This document shows positions 9,744 through 17,887 of a DNA stretch of 64,000 nucleotides, one piece after another. The stretch lies in NCBI RefSeq assembly GCF_011762185.1, contig NZ_JAASQJ010000003.1, positions 1,178,001-1,242,000 of the forward strand, given 5' to 3'. This DNA is from Dyadobacter arcticus (GTDB taxonomy: Bacteria > Bacteroidota > Bacteroidia > Cytophagales > Spirosomataceae). A model generated the notes under the pieces. It did no database searches. It had not been told where the DNA came from and saw nothing but the letters and a program-made list of their open reading frames with translations. Both the position numbers and the translations under genes were made by a program. The stretch's first letter is position 1. Each line of letters opens with the position of its first letter.

Positions 9744-10790
9744 TTATTTACATCCTTGCGCGTCGAGGATGATCTGCCCGTCGACGATCTGGTATTTTGC
9801 ACGGATTGTTTCACAAATCAAATCCAGCTTTTCAAATAATGGCTCATCGCCCAATGATGCATTCAAATTGCAGTTTTGAAGCAGTTGCTTGTCGAAAATG
9901 ATTTCCACGCCATAGGCCTTTTCAAGTTGATCGAACACATCGGGAATGGATGTTTCGGAGAACTCAAACTTTTCAACCGGAGCTTTCGCATCCAGGATTA
10001 CCGGCTTTTCGACAAGGGTTTTGACCAATTTGTCAGCTGATTTCGTAAACACCGCCTTTTGATTTGGCGTCAGCACCAGATGCTCAGCAGGCATTGCGTA
10101 GCGGTTTCCGGCCGTTTCACGAAAAACGGTCACTTTTCCGGTCCTGACAGACACCGATACCTCCGGGTCCGTAGGGTTAGCGCTGATCCGGAAACTGGTC
10201 CCCAGGACCCGCGTCACCAGACTGCCGCTGACCACCAGGAACGGTTTATCAGGATTTCTTTGAATGTCAAAAAATGCCTCGCCGGTTAGAAAGACCGTTC
10301 TGTCTTTCTTCCCAAAATCCTCGTCCACCGTAAGTTTTCCGCCTTTTTCCAGGGTTACGACGCTACCGTCGGCTAAATGGATGGTTTTGATATCCGCGGT
10401 TTTGGTTTCGGAGAGCACTATCCCTTGATCCGGTTTAGCATTTTGTCTGTTCACACCAAATATTCCCCAGCCCAGGCCGCATACCAGCAGCAACATCGCC
10501 GCAACGCGGAACCAGGATTGCTGATAAATAGGAGTTACTTTGCGCCTGGTCGTTTGACTAAATATCCGTTCAAGACCAGCGTCGACGACCTCGGAGGAAA
10601 GTGGCTGATCATCCATTTGCAGTGCGATCACCATTGCTTTTGCTTGCCTTATTAACTCATTCTTTTCGGGATTGAGTATCAGCCAATTCTCCCAAAACGA
10701 ATCTACCAGATCCAGTTCACCGAGCACCCAGCTCCGAAAGTACGGATCCTGAACAAAGTCTTCGGCCAGAAATTCTTTGTAATTTTTCAT
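9744..10790 (-). CDS. FecR family anti-sigma factor
   Basis: Starting at the ATG at 10790 (MKNYKEFLAEDF) this is 348 residues; an earlier in-frame ATG at 10847 adds 19 residues unlike the family. A cytoplasmic N-terminal helix-rich part is followed by one membrane segment (VAAMLLLVCGLGWGIFGV) and a periplasmic FecR domain (IKTIHLADGSVVTLEKGG, then GEAFFDIQRNPDKPFLV and VLGTSFRI). A C-terminal DUF4974-type domain (about 280-345) comes last. FecR proteins hold an ECF sigma factor inactive until the STN domain of a SusC partner signals that substrate is bound. It lies 80 bp after the sigma gene and 172 bp before susC, both on the same strand. Confidence 0.92.
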   Translation of the reverse strand: MKNYKEFLAEDFVQDPYFRSWVLGELDLVDSFWENWLILNPEKNELIRQAKAMVIALQMDDQPLSSEVVDAGLERIFSQTTRRKVTPIYQQSWFRVAAMLLLVCGLGWGIFGVNRQNAKPDQGIVLSETKTADIKTIHLADGSVVTLEKGGKLTVDEDFGKKDRTVFLTGEAFFDIQRNPDKPFLVVSGSLVTRVLGTSFRISANPTDPEVSVSVRTGKVTVFRETAGNRYAMPAEHLVLTPNQKAVFTKSADKLVKTLVEKPVILDAKAPVEKFEFSETSIPDVFDQLEKAYGVEIIFDKQLLQNCNLNASLGDEPLFEKLDLICETIRAKYQIVDGQIILDAQGCK

Positions 10791-10870
10791 ATATAAATTA
10801 AAACTTACCCAAGTCTTATAGGTAATGAGGCAACTCGCTGGTTGCAATACTGGAAAAAAGGGAGAAATTT

Positions 10871-11501
10871 TTAGAAATAAATGAAAAGGCCAGTTAGCAG
10901 GGCCAGAAGCCAGTTTTTTCTGAGTAAGCGAAGCGATTCGTAAACAAGATTTACGGCAGACTGGTGATTGATGGACATGATTTCCGCGATTTCATCATAA
11001 CCCATCGACTGATTAAAGCGCAGGTAAATCGCTTCGCGCTGTCTTTTGGTGAGCGTGCCCAGGTGGTATCGGAGCTTATTGAGGTTTTCGTGCTCGGTCT
11101 CGTGTTCTATCAGGTGCGTTTCAATGTTAAACTGACTTTCAAAATCAAGTTCGTCATCGAGTTTGGTAGCGAAGTTGAACCAGGTACTGCGCTTTTGTTC
11201 GCGAAAAAGCCGGCGGCGGTAGGCTAGCAACAAATAAGACTTTACAACCTGAACATCATCCAGTCCCAAACGCCGGTTCCACAGGTCTATAAAAAAATCC
11301 TGCAGGCAATCCTGTGCGAAATCCTGATCACGGACAAGGCGGATCCCATATTTGAGCAGTATTGGATAAAATCGGGTGACCCATCGCCTCAAAAGCCATG
11401 TTGTCGCCTTTTTTGAAGTCCTGCCAAAGCAAATGATCCCCTGCCAGATCGGCGGAAACGAGAGGAAGTTCCTTGTGATTGATATCCTTCGGCATTGGCA
11501 T
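10871..11501 (-). CDS. ECF RNA polymerase sigma-70 factor, apparent single-base frameshift
   Basis: The C-terminal part is a clear ECF sigma factor: region 2 (RFYPILLKYGIRLVRDQDFAQD, LQDFFIDLWNRR) and region 4 (LTKRQREAIYLRFNQSMGYDEIAEIM). It would direct polymerase to the downstream susC operon under FecR control. The open frame carrying these regions extends to an ATG at 11527, but its first 50 or so residues look unlike any sigma factor. Another frame from the ATG at 11501 gives MPMPKDINHKE and then LLWQDFKKGDNMAFEAMGH, the normal family N-terminus. The two frames join exactly if one base is removed from the GGG run at 11374-11376 (plus strand). Either the gene is broken, or there is a sequencing error or recoding. 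Confidence 0.85.
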
Positions 11502-11741
11502 ACCGCAAAAGTATATTGCTTATGCATATTTATAAACTTATTGATTAAAAATTGTATTGGATAAAGGACTTTGCGTCAAAATCAGCTTCATAACCTTGCA
11601 TGAATGCTATTTGAAAAAACACGATTCCGCAAATGGTACACACATCTCAGTGCGGTAACATACATGTCGATCCCCGTAAAATATCCGGGAACTTCCCGAT
11701 GGATTTCCATAAATTGCCTTTTTAACCAAACACCTCTCCGC

Positions 11742-12173
11742 ATGGCGCATACTACCTCCAACCCGAAGATCCACGAAGGGCGCAATCTCAAGCGATTCAG
11801 AGAAATGCTCTCGATCAAACAAGATCATCTCGCCTTCGAGCTCGGCGAAGACTGGAACCAGCAAAAAATCTCTCTACTTGAACAAAGAGAAAAGATCGAT
11901 TCTGACATATTGGAACAAGTTGCGGCTATTTTGAAGATACCGGCTGAGGCAATCCGGAATTTTGATGAACAACAGGCAATCAACATTATCTCAAATACAT
12001 TCCAGCAATTTCATGACCAATCAAGTGGCGTGAATTTGCAGCCTACTTACAATGTAAATCCGATCGAAAAATGGATAGAAGCTTTGGAGGAAAATAAACG
12101 TTTGAATGCAGAACTGCTGAAAGCAAAGGATGATCAGATAAAATTGTTGGAAAGGCTGATTGGGGATCGTTAG
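11742..12173 (+). CDS. XRE-like helix-turn-helix protein with C-terminal coiled coil (copy 1)
   Basis: The chosen ATG at 11742 gives 143 residues starting MAHTTSNPKIHEGRNLKRFRE. Residues about 14-75 look like an XRE-type DNA-binding domain (RFREMLSIKQDHLAFEL, then ISLLEQREKIDSDILEQVAAIL). The last 40 residues are charged and heptad-like, probably a coiled coil. The first 88 residues are almost identical to the gene at 21159, with one Ile/Val change, while many third codon positions differ, which indicates selection on the protein. The preceding 60-75 bp are also similar in both copies. It lies 48 bp before the YhcG-type nuclease gene and may regulate it; this is inference. Confidence 0.82.
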   Translation: MAHTTSNPKIHEGRNLKRFREMLSIKQDHLAFELGEDWNQQKISLLEQREKIDSDILEQVAAILKIPAEAIRNFDEQQAINIISNTFQQFHDQSSGVNLQPTYNVNPIEKWIEALEENKRLNAELLKAKDDQIKLLERLIGDR

Positions 12174-12221
12174 TGGTATTATCTTCATTCCGATACTGAA
12201 TCATTTGAAACTATAACACCG

Positions 12222-13262
12222 ATGAGCGAATCTGACACTCCCGCAACGTCTTTGATACAAGATGTTGTGCAAATTTTACAGCTAGCCCGACAGAAGGCTT
12301 ATAGTGCAGTAAATAGTGAAATGGTAATAGCCTATTGGAAAATGGGAAAGCGGATCGTGCAGGAAGAACAGCATGGAGAGCAAAAAGCTGCCTATGGAGA
12401 GGCAATCTTGAAAACGCTGTCCATTGCACTCACTGCTGAATTAGGGAAGGGTTTTTCCTATGCCAATATTCGTAATTTCAGACAATTTTTTCTTACCTAT
12501 CCTGATGAGGTAATGTGCTACGCAGTGTGTAGCAAATTGTCGTGGAGCCACAACCGGCTGATTATGAGAATAGAAAACTCAGATGCACGGGCTTATTATC
12601 TCAAAGAATGTGCCAATCAAACGTGGAGCACGCGAACATTGGAGCGCAATATTAATTCCTTGTATTATCAGCGTTTACTTTCTTCGCAAACCAAGTCAGA
12701 CGTCTCGATTCACGATCAAGACTCTGACAAAATTCCCGCAAATGAATTCATTAAAGACCCCTGCGTTTTCGAATTCCTGAATATTCCAGAACCGGTAAAT
12801 GCATTGGAGCAAGACATTGAAAAGGCTTTAATCGGAAACTTGCAACAATTCTTACTTGAATTAGGAAAAGGATTTTCATTTGTAGGAAGACAATTCAGGA
12901 TTAGTACAGAAACAAGTCATTTCTACATTGACCTGGTTTTCTACAATTACCTTCTTAAATGTTTTGTTCTTTTCGATTTAAAAACAGGCAAGCTTACACA
13001 CCAGGACACCGGGCAAATGGATATGTATATCCGAATGTTCGATGATCTGAAAAAGCAAGATGATGACAATCCTACAATAGGAATTATTCTTTGCACTGAA
13101 AAAGACAAAACTGTTGTGAAGTATAGCATTCTGAATGATAGCAAGCAGCTATTTGCTACTAAATATATGCTTTATCTGCCGACAGCGGAAGAGTTGATTG
13201 CGGAGATTGAGCGTGAGAAAAGGCTTATTAAAACGCAGTTGAATGAAAATGCTTCTCGATAA
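12222..13262 (+). CDS. PDDEXK nuclease domain protein (YhcG/DUF1016 family)
   Basis: This 346-residue protein has the two YhcG halves. The N-terminal DUF1016 part (about 10-150) includes EMVIAYWKMGKRIVQEEQ, GKGFSYANIRNFRQF and LSWSHNRLIMRI. The C-terminal PDDEXK-type nuclease part (about 185-335) includes FLLELGKGFSFVGRQFRI, IDLVFYNYLLKCFVLFDLKTGKLTH and GQMDMYIRMFD. The IDLVFYN and DLKTGK segments place the expected acidic and lysine residues. Length is normal for the family. YhcG proteins occur near restriction-modification and other mobile or defence-type genes; their exact role is not settled. The upstream HTH gene on the same strand could form a two-gene unit with it. Confidence 0.88.
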   Translation: MSESDTPATSLIQDVVQILQLARQKAYSAVNSEMVIAYWKMGKRIVQEEQHGEQKAAYGEAILKTLSIALTAELGKGFSYANIRNFRQFFLTYPDEVMCYAVCSKLSWSHNRLIMRIENSDARAYYLKECANQTWSTRTLERNINSLYYQRLLSSQTKSDVSIHDQDSDKIPANEFIKDPCVFEFLNIPEPVNALEQDIEKALIGNLQQFLLELGKGFSFVGRQFRISTETSHFYIDLVFYNYLLKCFVLFDLKTGKLTHQDTGQMDMYIRMFDDLKKQDDDNPTIGIILCTEKDKTVVKYSILNDSKQLFATKYMLYLPTAEELIAEIEREKRLIKTQLNENASR

Positions 13263-13348
13263 ATTCAATGAAATATCATAGTTGTAGCTCTGATATACAC
13301 TGCTGCTGATTGCTACAACGTCCAGCCCAAATTGCAGAAATACCGTTT

Positions 13349-13720
13349 TTAGCTCCCGTCTTCTTGTCTGGGTGCTGTAATATTGTTTGCAATTCCCCAA
13401 TTGTAAATATTTTCTAAAATTGGCATAAAAGATTTCCCAATTTGTGTCAAACTGTATTCCGTCCGTGGCGGGATTTCGTTATAATCTTTTTTATCCACCC
13501 ACTTGCTTTGCATCAATTCTTTTAATTGCTGGATAAGCATCTTCTCGGAAATATTAGGAATTGCCTTCCTGATTTCATTGTACCGCAACGACCCATTTTT
13601 AAGCTGCCAAAGGATAACTATTTTCCATCGTCCACCAATGGCAAGCATGGTAGAAGTAATAGGGCAGTTAATCGTGATTGCCTTTTCGTTGACGTGATTG
13701 GTTGAATTTGTCTTTCTCAT
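13349..13720 (-). CDS. HxlR family winged-helix transcriptional regulator
   Basis: This 123-residue protein fits the HxlR family in length and layout: CPITSTMLAIGGRWKIVILWQL (the family's conserved Cys and GGRWK motif), then LRYNEIRKAIPNISEKMLIQQLKEL and PPRTEYSLTQIGKSFMPIL. HxlR regulators often sense oxidants or electrophiles and control a divergent oxidoreductase gene. Here a divergent SDR gene, now internally deleted, begins 90 bp away, and a peroxiredoxin remnant and a SnoaL-like gene follow. The ancestral arrangement was probably a small stress regulon. The regulator itself appears intact. Confidence 0.92.
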   Translation of the reverse strand: MRKTNSTNHVNEKAITINCPITSTMLAIGGRWKIVILWQLKNGSLRYNEIRKAIPNISEKMLIQQLKELMQSKWVDKKDYNEIPPRTEYSLTQIGKSFMPILENIYNWGIANNITAPRQEDGS

Positions 13721-13776
13721 TTTATACTTACCAAATTGTATGTACTTCCTTTTTAGGCAGTAAATATATTGGCTTC

Positions 13777-13784
13777 TACCTTTG
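13777..13784 (+). promoter_or_regulatory. Candidate Bacteroidota -7 promoter element (TACCTTTG)
   Basis: TACCTTTG fits the TAnnTTTG -7 consensus of Bacteroidota housekeeping sigma factor. It lies 27 bp before the ATG of the deleted SDR gene, with a T-rich stretch (CTTTTTAGG) about 20 bp upstream as a weak -33 candidate. The assignment rests on motif and position only. Confidence 0.4.
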
Positions 13785-13810
13785 TTTCCTAGTAATCAAA
13801 AAGCAAAAAA

Positions 13811-14238
13811 ATGATAACGAAAAATTTGAAGGACAAAACCATCATTATCGTTGGTGGCAGTTCGGGCATTGGGTTGTCTGTTGCCAATCTGCTGGCTCTA
13901 TCACTTTTACCGGTGGTGTTTCTACCGATAGACCGATCACAGGGGCCTGGGTTTCTGGCTTAGCTACGGCTTCTGCGGAGCAATTAGCAAAAGTATTGGT
14001 TATGGAATTTCCAACGATTCGTTTTAATGCCGTTGCACCTGGCAATACAGATACACCCATGTGGGATGGTATTATGGGAGAAAATAAAATCGGAATATTA
14101 GCAAATGTAGCTGAAAGACTACCTTTTAAAAAAATAGCTTCCGCTGACGAAGTTGCCTCAGCCGCAGTCTTTTTAATGTCAAATGCTTCTATTACTGGCG
14201 AAGTAATCCATGTTGATGGTGGTTCAAGATTAATCTAA
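13811..14238 (+). pseudogene. SDR family oxidoreductase with internal deletion
   Basis: From the ATG at 13811 the frame reads MITKNLKDKTIIIVGGSSGI and then GLSVANLLA, the NAD(P)-binding N-terminus of a short-chain dehydrogenase. Around 13891-13899 the protein continues in another frame with GSITFTGGVSTDRP, and later AEQLAKVLVMEF, RFNAVAPGNTDTPMW and ITGEVIHVDGGSRLI, the C-terminal third of the same family. About 144 residues remain of the usual 235-250. The NNAG and YxxxK catalytic region is missing, so the enzyme cannot be active. A downstream-frame open reading frame from 13702 contains the C-terminal part but has a nonsense-like N-terminus. Confidence 0.85.
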
Positions 14239-14260
14239 TAACTAACAAAATCTATAAAAA

Positions 14261-14507
14261 TGAGAAACATAATTTCCGCACTCACAGCAATTTTATTTTC
14301 AACTGTCGCCATCGCGCAAAGTGGTTTAATAGTTGGTGAAAAGGCACCAGATTTTACAAGAAAAATGGTGATTTCTTAGTGAAGCTTTCTGCATTTATCA
14401 TTGGGCAAGATGACAAAATTTCATATAGGTATTTTAATTCAAACCCTTATTCAGACCCAAATAGTAATAATCGGCTATCCGTAAATGAATTGTTAGAAAA
14501 TTTATAA
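14261..14507 (+). pseudogene. Secreted AhpC/TSA-type peroxiredoxin, internally deleted
   Basis: The ATG at 14261 opens a signal peptide (MRNIISALTAILFSTVAIAQ) followed by GLIVGEKAPDFT, the start of an AhpC/TSA redoxin domain, and then meets a stop at 14377-14379. In another frame the downstream bases read GQDDKISYRYFNSNPYSDP and end SVNELLENL, the C-terminus of the same family. The redox-active cysteine region, about 100 or more residues, is missing. This is the same kind of lesion as in the neighbouring SDR gene. Confidence 0.78.
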
Positions 14508-14528
14508 ATCATTTAATAAAAATAAAAA

Positions 14529-14882
14529 ATGACAGAACAACAAATCGCAACAGCATTAGACGAATTAGTGTCTTTGGTTGCAGAAGGAAAACCAATGGAA
14601 GCCTTTGAAAAATTTTACCACGAAAACCTGGAAAAAACAGATTTGGATGGAATAACACATCAAGGCAAGACTGTAAATGAAAAAATCGGGCTTGACTTAT
14701 TATCCAAAGTAACCGCAGTCCGGGACTTCACGGCTGTCGGAAAAATTATAAAGGGCAACCGTAGTTTTCTGGTTTGGTCGCTGGATTTTGACCACGCTAA
14801 TAATGGTGCTATTAAAGTAACCCAAGTCGCTATTCAAGATTGGGAAGATGGTAAAATTATCCGTGAAAGGTTCATCGCCTGA
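14529..14882 (+). CDS. SnoaL-like (NTF2-fold) domain protein
   Basis: This 117-residue protein matches the small NTF2/SnoaL-like fold: an N-terminal helix (ALDELVSLVAEGKPMEAFEKFY), the HENLEKTDLDG turn that often opens the first strand, and C-terminal strands ending VTQVAIQDWEDGKIIRERFIA. Members include polyketide cyclases, isomerases and many proteins of unknown role. The gene is intact and follows the deleted peroxiredoxin by 21 bp, so it was probably part of the HxlR-linked stress cluster. No specific activity can be assigned. Confidence 0.8.
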   Translation: MTEQQIATALDELVSLVAEGKPMEAFEKFYHENLEKTDLDGITHQGKTVNEKIGLDLLSKVTAVRDFTAVGKIIKGNRSFLVWSLDFDHANNGAIKVTQVAIQDWEDGKIIRERFIA

Positions 14883-15628
14883 TACATAAAGTTTGTTTAA
14901 AAGGCAAGAAACAAAGCGTGACATCCATGCGCAACGTTTTCGTAATCCGGAAAGAATATCAATCGCAATAATCCTGGACTTTTCAAGTCAAAATCGGTTT
15001 CACCGCTTGATATTCACATTGTAGTCGACGTTTTCGGGCAGCTTATCTTCCAAAGCCACTAGGTATAAACAGGCTCATTCATCCGATTACCGTTTCTGGC
15101 CGATAATTTTAAAGTAATGGGCAGCCCCGGTTACACCAGTTTCGGGACATGCAGCAGGTGCGTCCCAGGTCCTTGTGTATTTTTGCGGGACGGCTCAGAT
15201 TGGCTGTCCTGCTAATAATAAAATGGCGGTCACTGTACTTTTTTGAAACCGATTTTTGAAAATGGGTTTCAATGCAATTCATTTCAAAAGGGGGGGCAGA
15301 AACTCTCCGTCCGGCAGTGAAGAAAGACCGTCACGGTTGCCAGCAACACCGACGAAGCGCTCGACGTGACAAACGTCCCCGGTGCGACATTTCCCAGGGC
15401 GCCGACATGGTGGTAGGGTAATCCTGGACATGCTTCACGTCCCGGCCTCTTTCCAGAGGCGTTTTCAAACGTTTAGCATTGCCTACCGAAACCCCAAAAG
15501 TTTCTCCTCCCAAAGCATGAAGTCGTTCAATGGCCCGGGTTGCAACCTTCATAATGTAATACCTGATACTTTGTGTTTTATTGGTAGAAGCCTAAGCGAC
15601 TTCGTTTTCATTCGTAGCGTAACCCTAC
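14883..15628. other. 746-bp stretch without an intact gene
   Basis: No complete gene is recognised between the SnoaL-like gene and the MFS gene. On the minus strand a 73-codon open frame (15331-15552, starting MKVATRAIERLHALGGETFG) lies 76 bp after the MFS stop, but it matches nothing I recognise. Other short frames ending near 15000 (LEDKLPENVDYNVNIKR, then a stop) read like the C-terminus of a lost protein. The stretch is best seen as decayed coding DNA. Confidence 0.45.
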
Positions 15629-17005
15629 TTATTTCCTGCTCAATAACCTTTCTATTTCTTCCAGGGATTGCCCCTTCGTTTCAGGTACCCGTGTCCTGAC
15701 GAATAGAAAGTAAGCAAGACAAATTAGAGCATGGATCAAAAATGTTGCCGACAAACCAAAATACTTGTTCATCACCGGAAAAAGGGAAGTAGTGAAAAAA
15801 TTGGCGATCCATAAAGCCAGGGTTGCCATTGCCAATGCATTGCCACGGATCCGGTTAGGAAAGATCTCCGACAATGCCACCCAGGTAACGGGGCCCAGTG
15901 TAGCGGAATAAATGGCAATGAATGCAAGGACGAAAATCAGCACCCAAATGCCTGGTAACTGCAAATAAAAGGCAGTCGACAGTGCCAGCGCATCTATAAA
16001 AAGTAAAAATGACCCGTATTGAAGCAATTTTTTCCGGCCCGCACGGTCGATCGTGGCAATGGCGATGAAGGTGAATATAAAATTAATGACCCCGATGATA
16101 ATGGACTGTAAAAACGCGGAATCCTGCGCCATACCAGCCTTTTTGAAAAGTTCAGGCGCGTAGGAAAACAGCGAGTTCTGCCCAACGGCCTGGGAACATA
16201 CGGCGATCACAATGCCGATGAAGACAATATGCCAGACGTCCTTTTTGAACAGGTCAGAAACCTTTGCAACTGACTTTTCTGCAAAACTGAGTGTAATCTG
16301 ATCCGACTCCGCCCTGGCATAGTTTGCCCCTCCGATCCGCGCCAGGATCTGGTCTGCTTCCGTATTTCTCCCTTTCCCAATAAGCCAGCGCGGACTTTCG
16401 GACACAAAAAACAAGCCAAAAAAGAAAAACAATGAAGGCGCGGATTGAGAAGAAAACATCCAGCGCCAGTTATTTTCACCCGTATTAAGCAGCAGATAAT
16501 TAGACAGATAGGCTAATAAAATGCCAATCACAATGGATAGTTGGTAAAACGACACCATCCGGCCGCGCATGGCAGAAGGCGAAATTTCGGCTACATACAT
16601 CGGGCAAACCAGCGCAGCTGCACCGACCGCCACTCCACTCAGCATCCTGAAAAACACAAAAAGTGGAAACGAACCAGCCCAACCAGTACCTGCACCGGTT
16701 AATGCAAAAAGTACAGCACAAAGCATCAGCAACTTCTTTCGCCCCAGCGTTTCGCTCAGCTTACCCCCAATCACAGCGCCGATCGCAGCACCAAGATTAA
16801 TGCAGCCCACCGCCCAACCCGTTTCAAGCTCACTAAGCCGAAAATGGTCGGCAAAAAATGAAACAGTACCGGAAATGATCACCAGATCGAACCCAAACAA
16901 CAACCCACCCAAAGCCGCAATGGTACTGATGAGGTAGACGTAACCCTTGTTGATTTCGTAGTTGCCGGTACTCACATCACGCCCGGTCGTTATTGTAACT
17001 GCCAT
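15629..17005 (-). CDS. MFS sugar porter
   Basis: This 458-residue, 12-helix protein belongs to the MFS sugar porter family (XylE/GLUT type). Signatures are GGLLFGFDLVIISG near residue 33, LGRKKLL after helix 2, AEISPSAMRGRM, SESPRWLIGKGR before the central loop, DRAGRKKLL after helix 8, SEIFPNRIRGNA and the C-terminal VPETKGQSLEEIE. It would bring a monosaccharide across the inner membrane by proton symport or facilitated diffusion. It is the last gene of the GH36-PhyH-MFS operon, 6 bp after the dioxygenase, so galactose or a similar sugar released by GH36 is a reasonable but unproven substrate. Confidence 0.93.
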   Translation of the reverse strand: MAVTITTGRDVSTGNYEINKGYVYLISTIAALGGLLFGFDLVIISGTVSFFADHFRLSELETGWAVGCINLGAAIGAVIGGKLSETLGRKKLLMLCAVLFALTGAGTGWAGSFPLFVFFRMLSGVAVGAAALVCPMYVAEISPSAMRGRMVSFYQLSIVIGILLAYLSNYLLLNTGENNWRWMFSSQSAPSLFFFFGLFFVSESPRWLIGKGRNTEADQILARIGGANYARAESDQITLSFAEKSVAKVSDLFKKDVWHIVFIGIVIAVCSQAVGQNSLFSYAPELFKKAGMAQDSAFLQSIIIGVINFIFTFIAIATIDRAGRKKLLQYGSFLLFIDALALSTAFYLQLPGIWVLIFVLAFIAIYSATLGPVTWVALSEIFPNRIRGNALAMATLALWIANFFTTSLFPVMNKYFGLSATFLIHALICLAYFLFVRTRVPETKGQSLEEIERLLSRK

Positions 17006-17011
17006 AGTAGC

Positions 17012-17863
17012 TCACTTCAAAGATACATCCCCCTCCTTACTCAGAAAATCTGCTCCATCCTCGACTAAGCCAGCAGTATCCCAGGTGAGCAGTGCTTCGT
17101 CCGGTACGATCTCAATCGGTGTGATGCTTGCCGACGATGAAGAGGATTCATTGTAACCAATGTTTGTAGATCGATTGTAACACGATATCATTGACCAGCG
17201 TGGATTGTCGGATAGGTTGGCTTCGGAACGGTGCAGGATGTTGCTATGAAAAAACAGCACATCACCGGCTTTGAGCTCCACATACACCCGCTCCATGGTT
17301 TGCAATGCAAGATCCACATAACGTTGCGAAGCACCTACCTGTTCTCCCGAAAAGCCATGCTCCACCCTACCCATTTTGTGAGATCCCTTAATGACCTGCA
17401 GGCAGCCATTTTCCTCATTGGCGTCAGTGATTGCAAACATTACGGACATCATCTGGTCGGGCAGCAGGAATTCGTTTTTATACCAATACCCATAATCCTG
17501 GTGCCATTCCCACGCCCCGCCCACCTTGGGTTCTTTCTGCATCAATTTGGAATGGTAATGACATACCGAATGCTGCTCATTTCCTGGCTGGCTGTCCAAT
17601 AACTGGTCGACAGCGGCAACTAATGTCTCGCCACGAGTCAGTAATCCATACACATCATCGCCGGGTTTGTACCAAAGCGAGAGCTTGCTGCGCTTGCCCG
17701 CGCTATCGTTTACATTGATCGCGTGCTTGCTGATCGCGCTGTCGTCAATAGCAATGGAATACAATTTGGCAACTTCATCAGCATTGTAAAATCCCCTGAC
17801 GATCAGATAGCCATCTATGTTGTACTGTTCAATCTGGTCGGTAGTCAATGTTTGCTTTGGCAT
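17012..17863 (-). CDS. Phytanoyl-CoA dioxygenase (PhyH) family protein
   Basis: This 283-residue protein has the non-haem iron, 2-oxoglutarate-dependent dioxygenase layout. The metal-binding HxD is His121-Gln-Asp123 in WEWHQDYGYW, the distal histidine is His211 in SNILHRSEANLS, and Arg222 (DNPRW) would bind 2-oxoglutarate. N-terminal text (IEQYNIDGYLIVRGFY) is typical of PhyH proteins. There is no signal peptide, so it is cytoplasmic. It lies between the GH36 alpha-galactosidase (24-bp gap) and the MFS porter (6-bp gap). The substrate is unknown; its place in the operon suggests it hydroxylates or demethylates a sugar or a glycoside aglycone, which is inference. Confidence 0.9.
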   Translation of the reverse strand: MPKQTLTTDQIEQYNIDGYLIVRGFYNADEVAKLYSIAIDDSAISKHAINVNDSAGKRSKLSLWYKPGDDVYGLLTRGETLVAAVDQLLDSQPGNEQHSVCHYHSKLMQKEPKVGGAWEWHQDYGYWYKNEFLLPDQMMSVMFAITDANEENGCLQVIKGSHKMGRVEHGFSGEQVGASQRYVDLALQTMERVYVELKAGDVLFFHSNILHRSEANLSDNPRWSMISCYNRSTNIGYNESSSSSASITPIEIVPDEALLTWDTAGLVEDGADFLSKEGDVSLK

Positions 17864-17887
17864 GTTCTTGTATGTTTAATTTCGTGA

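Noticed and set aside
15331..15552. 73-codon minus-strand frame after the MFS gene
   Set aside because: It could be a remnant but resembles nothing I recognise; described only as part of the non-coding stretch.
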